A DNA stretch of 8,486 nucleotides from an uncultured Armatimonadota bacterium (GTDB lineage: Bacteria > Armatimonadota > Fimbriimonadia > Fimbriimonadales > Fimbriimonadaceae). Location: positions 1-8,486 of the forward strand of contig CAMLEL010000081.1 in the NCBI GenBank assembly GCA_946478935.1, given 5' to 3'. Below, in pieces: positions 6,818 to 8,486 of the stretch. The notes below the pieces were generated by a model. It was not told where the DNA came from. It ran no database searches and saw nothing but the letters and a program-made list of their open reading frames with translations. Within the stretch, counting starts at the first letter, position 1. Each line of letters begins with the position of its first letter. The position numbers and the translations under genes were made by a program.

Positions 6818-6822
6818 TTCAA

Positions 6823-6827
6823 TCCTC
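6823..6827 (-). promoter_or_regulatory. Ribosome binding site of the GlsB-family gene
   Basis: The minus strand reads GAGGA, then 5 nt, then the ATG at 6817. It is the strongest Shine-Dalgarno match in the window, and it decides the start in favour of the 86-residue protein over the 99-residue form beginning at 6856. Confidence 0.7.
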
Positions 6828-6863
6828 AGATTGTATGCGGGGCTGAATAGTTTCATGGACTAG

Positions 6864-6968
6864 GACGAAATCATCAGAATCACCCAAGTTGAATTCAACG
6901 CTCTGAATCAAAGTGAGCAGGTTGGCGCCCTGGAAGCCCTGGGACGCAAGGCGCTTCATGAATTTGGT
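6864..6968 (+). other. In-frame coding-like extension upstream of the phosphotransferase start
   Basis: These 35 codons are open in the phosphotransferase frame between a TAG (6861-6863) and the first conventional start (GTG 6969). They encode a family-like N terminus, VEFNALNQSEQ followed by the helix VGALEALGRKALHEFGV, resembling the F-x-L-x4-Q...L...AL..YGL opening I recall for this kinase group. No ATG, GTG or TTG exists in this stretch. The ATC codons at 6870 and 6873 lie 4 and 7 nt after an AGGA (6862-6865). An ATG at 6855 is in frame but is followed by GAC and then the TAG. The true start is therefore uncertain: a non-AUG start, a 5'-truncated gene, or a sequence error. Confidence 0.5.
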
Positions 6969-7853
6969 GTGGTGCCGCTGGCAATCGAGCCATTGGCTCA
7001 CTTTGAGAACACGACGTATTTCGTGCGGGCTGAAAATGCGACCTTCAACTTGCGCATCAGTCGGCCCGGGCCCCAAAGCTTGGGGTCGATCAACAGCGAA
7101 GTCCTGCTGCTCACGGCGTTGCGCGAATCGGGATTCCGAGTTCCCGCCCCTTACCAAAACCGGGTAGTCACTGTTGGGTGCGACCAAGTGCCGGAAGAAC
7201 GGCATGTGGTCTTGTTCGGCTGGATGGAGGGCACATTCTTGCGAGACAGCATGGACGCCATCGCCGCGAGGTGGGTGGGCCAGACCATGGCCGATCTTCA
7301 CAACTTCACCGAGACGTGGCAGCCACCCCTCGGTTTCACCCGAGGCAACTTGCACGATTGGGCCAAGGAACCACGCCAAACCCATCAGATGGACAAGCCG
7401 ATCGACGGCCTGTCTGAAGATGACCGCCACTTCTTACTGGACCTCGATGCAGAGGCCCGGGCCGTTTTGACGGAACTTCCCCGGTCGGGAGATTTCTTTG
7501 GACTCATCCATGCCGACCTGCACCCTGGCAACCTTTTGGTGGATCGGGGCGAGCTAAGCGTGATCGACTTCGATGACTGTGGCAATGGCTTTCTGCTGTA
7601 CGACTTCGGCGCGGCGCTGGGATATCTTCTCAAATACGAGAACTTTCAGGAACTGCGCGATTCGATGCTGACGGGATATACGGAAAAACGCAGCCTTCCG
7701 CCTCGGACTGAGGAACTCCTCGAAACGTTCATCAAGATTCGCCTAAGCGGAGTCTCGCGCTGGATACTCGATCGAGTGGATAACCCAAAAATGCGAGAAA
7801 TTGGCCCCGAGTGGGTGACGCGGTTTTGTGAAGGTTTACGTAAACTCAGTTAG
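6969..7853 (+). CDS. APH-fold phosphotransferase (aminoglycoside phosphotransferase / homoserine-kinase-like family)
   Basis: A protein-kinase-like small-molecule phosphotransferase of the APH superfamily, 294 residues from the first conventional start. The catalytic loop is IHADLHPGN (180-188), with D183 as the probable base and N188 as a metal ligand. The DFG-equivalent is IDFDDCG (199-205), with D200 and D202. The N-lobe is visible as TTYFVRAENATFNLRISRPG (15-34), and the hinge-like strand is HVVLFGWMEGTFL (79-91). A helical C-lobe with YDFGAALGYLL follows. The family includes aminoglycoside kinases, ThrB2-type homoserine kinases and SrkA-type kinases; the substrate cannot be chosen here, and neither resistance nor biosynthesis is implied. 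The upstream 35 codons probably belong to the protein as well. The gene diverges from the GlsB-family gene and ends 72 nt before the next + strand gene, with no obvious terminator between. Confidence 0.85.
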   Translation: MVPLAIEPLAHFENTTYFVRAENATFNLRISRPGPQSLGSINSEVLLLTALRESGFRVPAPYQNRVVTVGCDQVPEERHVVLFGWMEGTFLRDSMDAIAARWVGQTMADLHNFTETWQPPLGFTRGNLHDWAKEPRQTHQMDKPIDGLSEDDRHFLLDLDAEARAVLTELPRSGDFFGLIHADLHPGNLLVDRGELSVIDFDDCGNGFLLYDFGAALGYLLKYENFQELRDSMLTGYTEKRSLPPRTEELLETFIKIRLSGVSRWILDRVDNPKMREIGPEWVTRFCEGLRKLS

Positions 7854-7925
7854 ACTCCGCATTGAACCATTGGGATTGGCGGACGTCGGAACCAAACGAC
7901 TCCCCTCGCGAGGTATGCACAGATT

Positions 7926-8486
7926 ATGAGATTCCATCGGTCGCTTATTGGCGCAGGCATGACATTGCTGGCCGCCATTTCTTTGGCGCAAACGCCGCCC
8001 ACCGCTCCTGCCCAGGCAGCTCCGGGCGAAAGGCCCGTCACGAAAGAGCAAAAGGAGGATGTTCTCAAGGGCATCGCTGAGATCATGGAGTCTCGAGCCT
8101 TCGTTCCCGGACTCGACCTCAAGAAGTGGCCCGAATATCTGAAGAAACATCAGGATGACCTGGACAAGGCGGAAAAGGAAGTAGAACTCAGCCGCACGAT
8201 CAACCGGGCCCTGAGGGACTTCGGCATCAGCCACATCCGATTCCTGACCCCTCGCCAAGCCGAAAGCCGGGAGCGCACGAGCGTCGTGAGCATCGGAGTC
8301 ATGGCCCGAACCGAAAACAGCACCCTCGTTGTGACCACCGTTTTGCCGAAAAGCCCGGCGGAAGTGGCTGGCATCAAGCAGGGAGACGTGATCCTTTCCG
8401 TGGACGGCAAGGCCCCTGAGAATTCCGGAGCGCTGCTGGGCGAGGACGGCACCGAAGTCAAGCTCAAATTAAAGTCCGGAGAAGCT
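7926..8486 (+). CDS. Exported PDZ-domain protein, probable S41-type peptidase, N-terminal part (runs off window)
   Basis: The frame is open from the ATG at 7926 to the last base, giving 187 codons of a longer protein. Residues 1-21 are a signal peptide: a basic start (MRFHR), a hydrophobic core (LIGAGMTLLAAISLA) and a likely cut after A21. A low-complexity Ala/Pro linker (23-36) follows. The helical segment at about 39-112 contains FVPGLDLKKW (59-68) and ALRDFGISHIRFLTP (95-109), which resembles the N-terminal region of carboxy-terminal-processing S41 peptidases (...GDSHTxFLTP). A PDZ domain starts at about 120, with SPAEVAGIKQGDVILSVDGK at 143-162. The catalytic domain lies outside the window, so the S41 assignment is likely but not proved; another exported PDZ protein is possible. 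GAGG at 7910-7913 is a rather distant (12 nt) ribosome site. It would act outside the cytoplasmic membrane. Confidence 0.75.
   Translation, partial: MRFHRSLIGAGMTLLAAISLAQTPPTAPAQAAPGERPVTKEQKEDVLKGIAEIMESRAFVPGLDLKKWPEYLKKHQDDLDKAEKEVELSRTINRALRDFGISHIRFLTPRQAESRERTSVVSIGVMARTENSTLVVTTVLPKSPAEVAGIKQGDVILSVDGKAPENSGALLGEDGTEVKLKLKSGEA

Noticed and set aside
6818..6856. Longer GlsB-family protein starting at 6856 on the minus strand
   Set aside because: The extra 13 residues are not family-like, and the strong GAGGA lies just before the internal ATG at 6817.
7836..8258. Minus-strand 140-codon open frame over the start of the exported PDZ protein
   Set aside because: The + strand frame has a signal peptide, S41-like motifs and a PDZ domain. 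The antisense frame has no family features.
1..8486. A novel defence, mobile or biosynthetic system
   Set aside because: I saw no toxin-antitoxin pair, integrase, transposase, repeat array, phage gene or unusual gene cluster. The genes are recognisable housekeeping or accessory families.

Overview
This window looks like ordinary, compact bacterial chromosome. It is moderately GC-rich and gene-dense. I see no mobile element, tRNA, rRNA or CRISPR array. The gene set (YebC, a rhomboid with a long soluble tail, a DUF374 acyltransferase, MoaB/Mog, TatD, a LacI-type regulator, a DinG-like helicase, GlsB, an APH-fold kinase, an S41-type protease) and the protein style suggest a free-living bacterium, possibly of the Armatimonadota (Fimbriimonas-like). 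That placement is an impression from the sequences, with no phylogenetic support, and should be held loosely.

Layout. Bases 1-3393 (+) hold a tightly packed run: the 3' part of a yebC-family gene, a rhomboid protease, a DUF374 lysophospholipid acyltransferase-like protein, a MoaB/Mog protein and a TatD nuclease. Three of the four junctions overlap (4, 13 and 7 nt; the second becomes 4 nt with an alternative start) and the fourth gap is 11 nt, so this is very probably one translationally coupled operon. Its members do not form one obvious pathway. Bases 3383-4399 (-) encode a LacI/GalR regulator that meets tatD tail to tail with an 11-nt overlap. An 85-nt divergent intergenic region (4400-4484) separates it from a DinG/XPD-type iron-sulfur helicase (4485-6560, +). 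That region holds an imperfect CG-centred palindrome that could be the regulator's own operator. The helicase ends tail to tail with a small GlsB/YeaQ membrane protein (6557-6817, -); both stops sit in a palindromic TTAA. On the + strand an APH-fold phosphotransferase follows (to 7853), then the N-terminal 187 codons of an exported PDZ protein that looks like an S41 peptidase, cut by the window's right edge.

I did not find an undescribed system. The points most worth a second look are the 5' end of the phosphotransferase gene (about 35 family-like codons lie upstream of the first conventional start, behind an ATG-GAC-TAG), the possible leaderless start of the helicase, the CG-centred palindrome beside the LacI gene, and the two overlapping convergent stop pairs.
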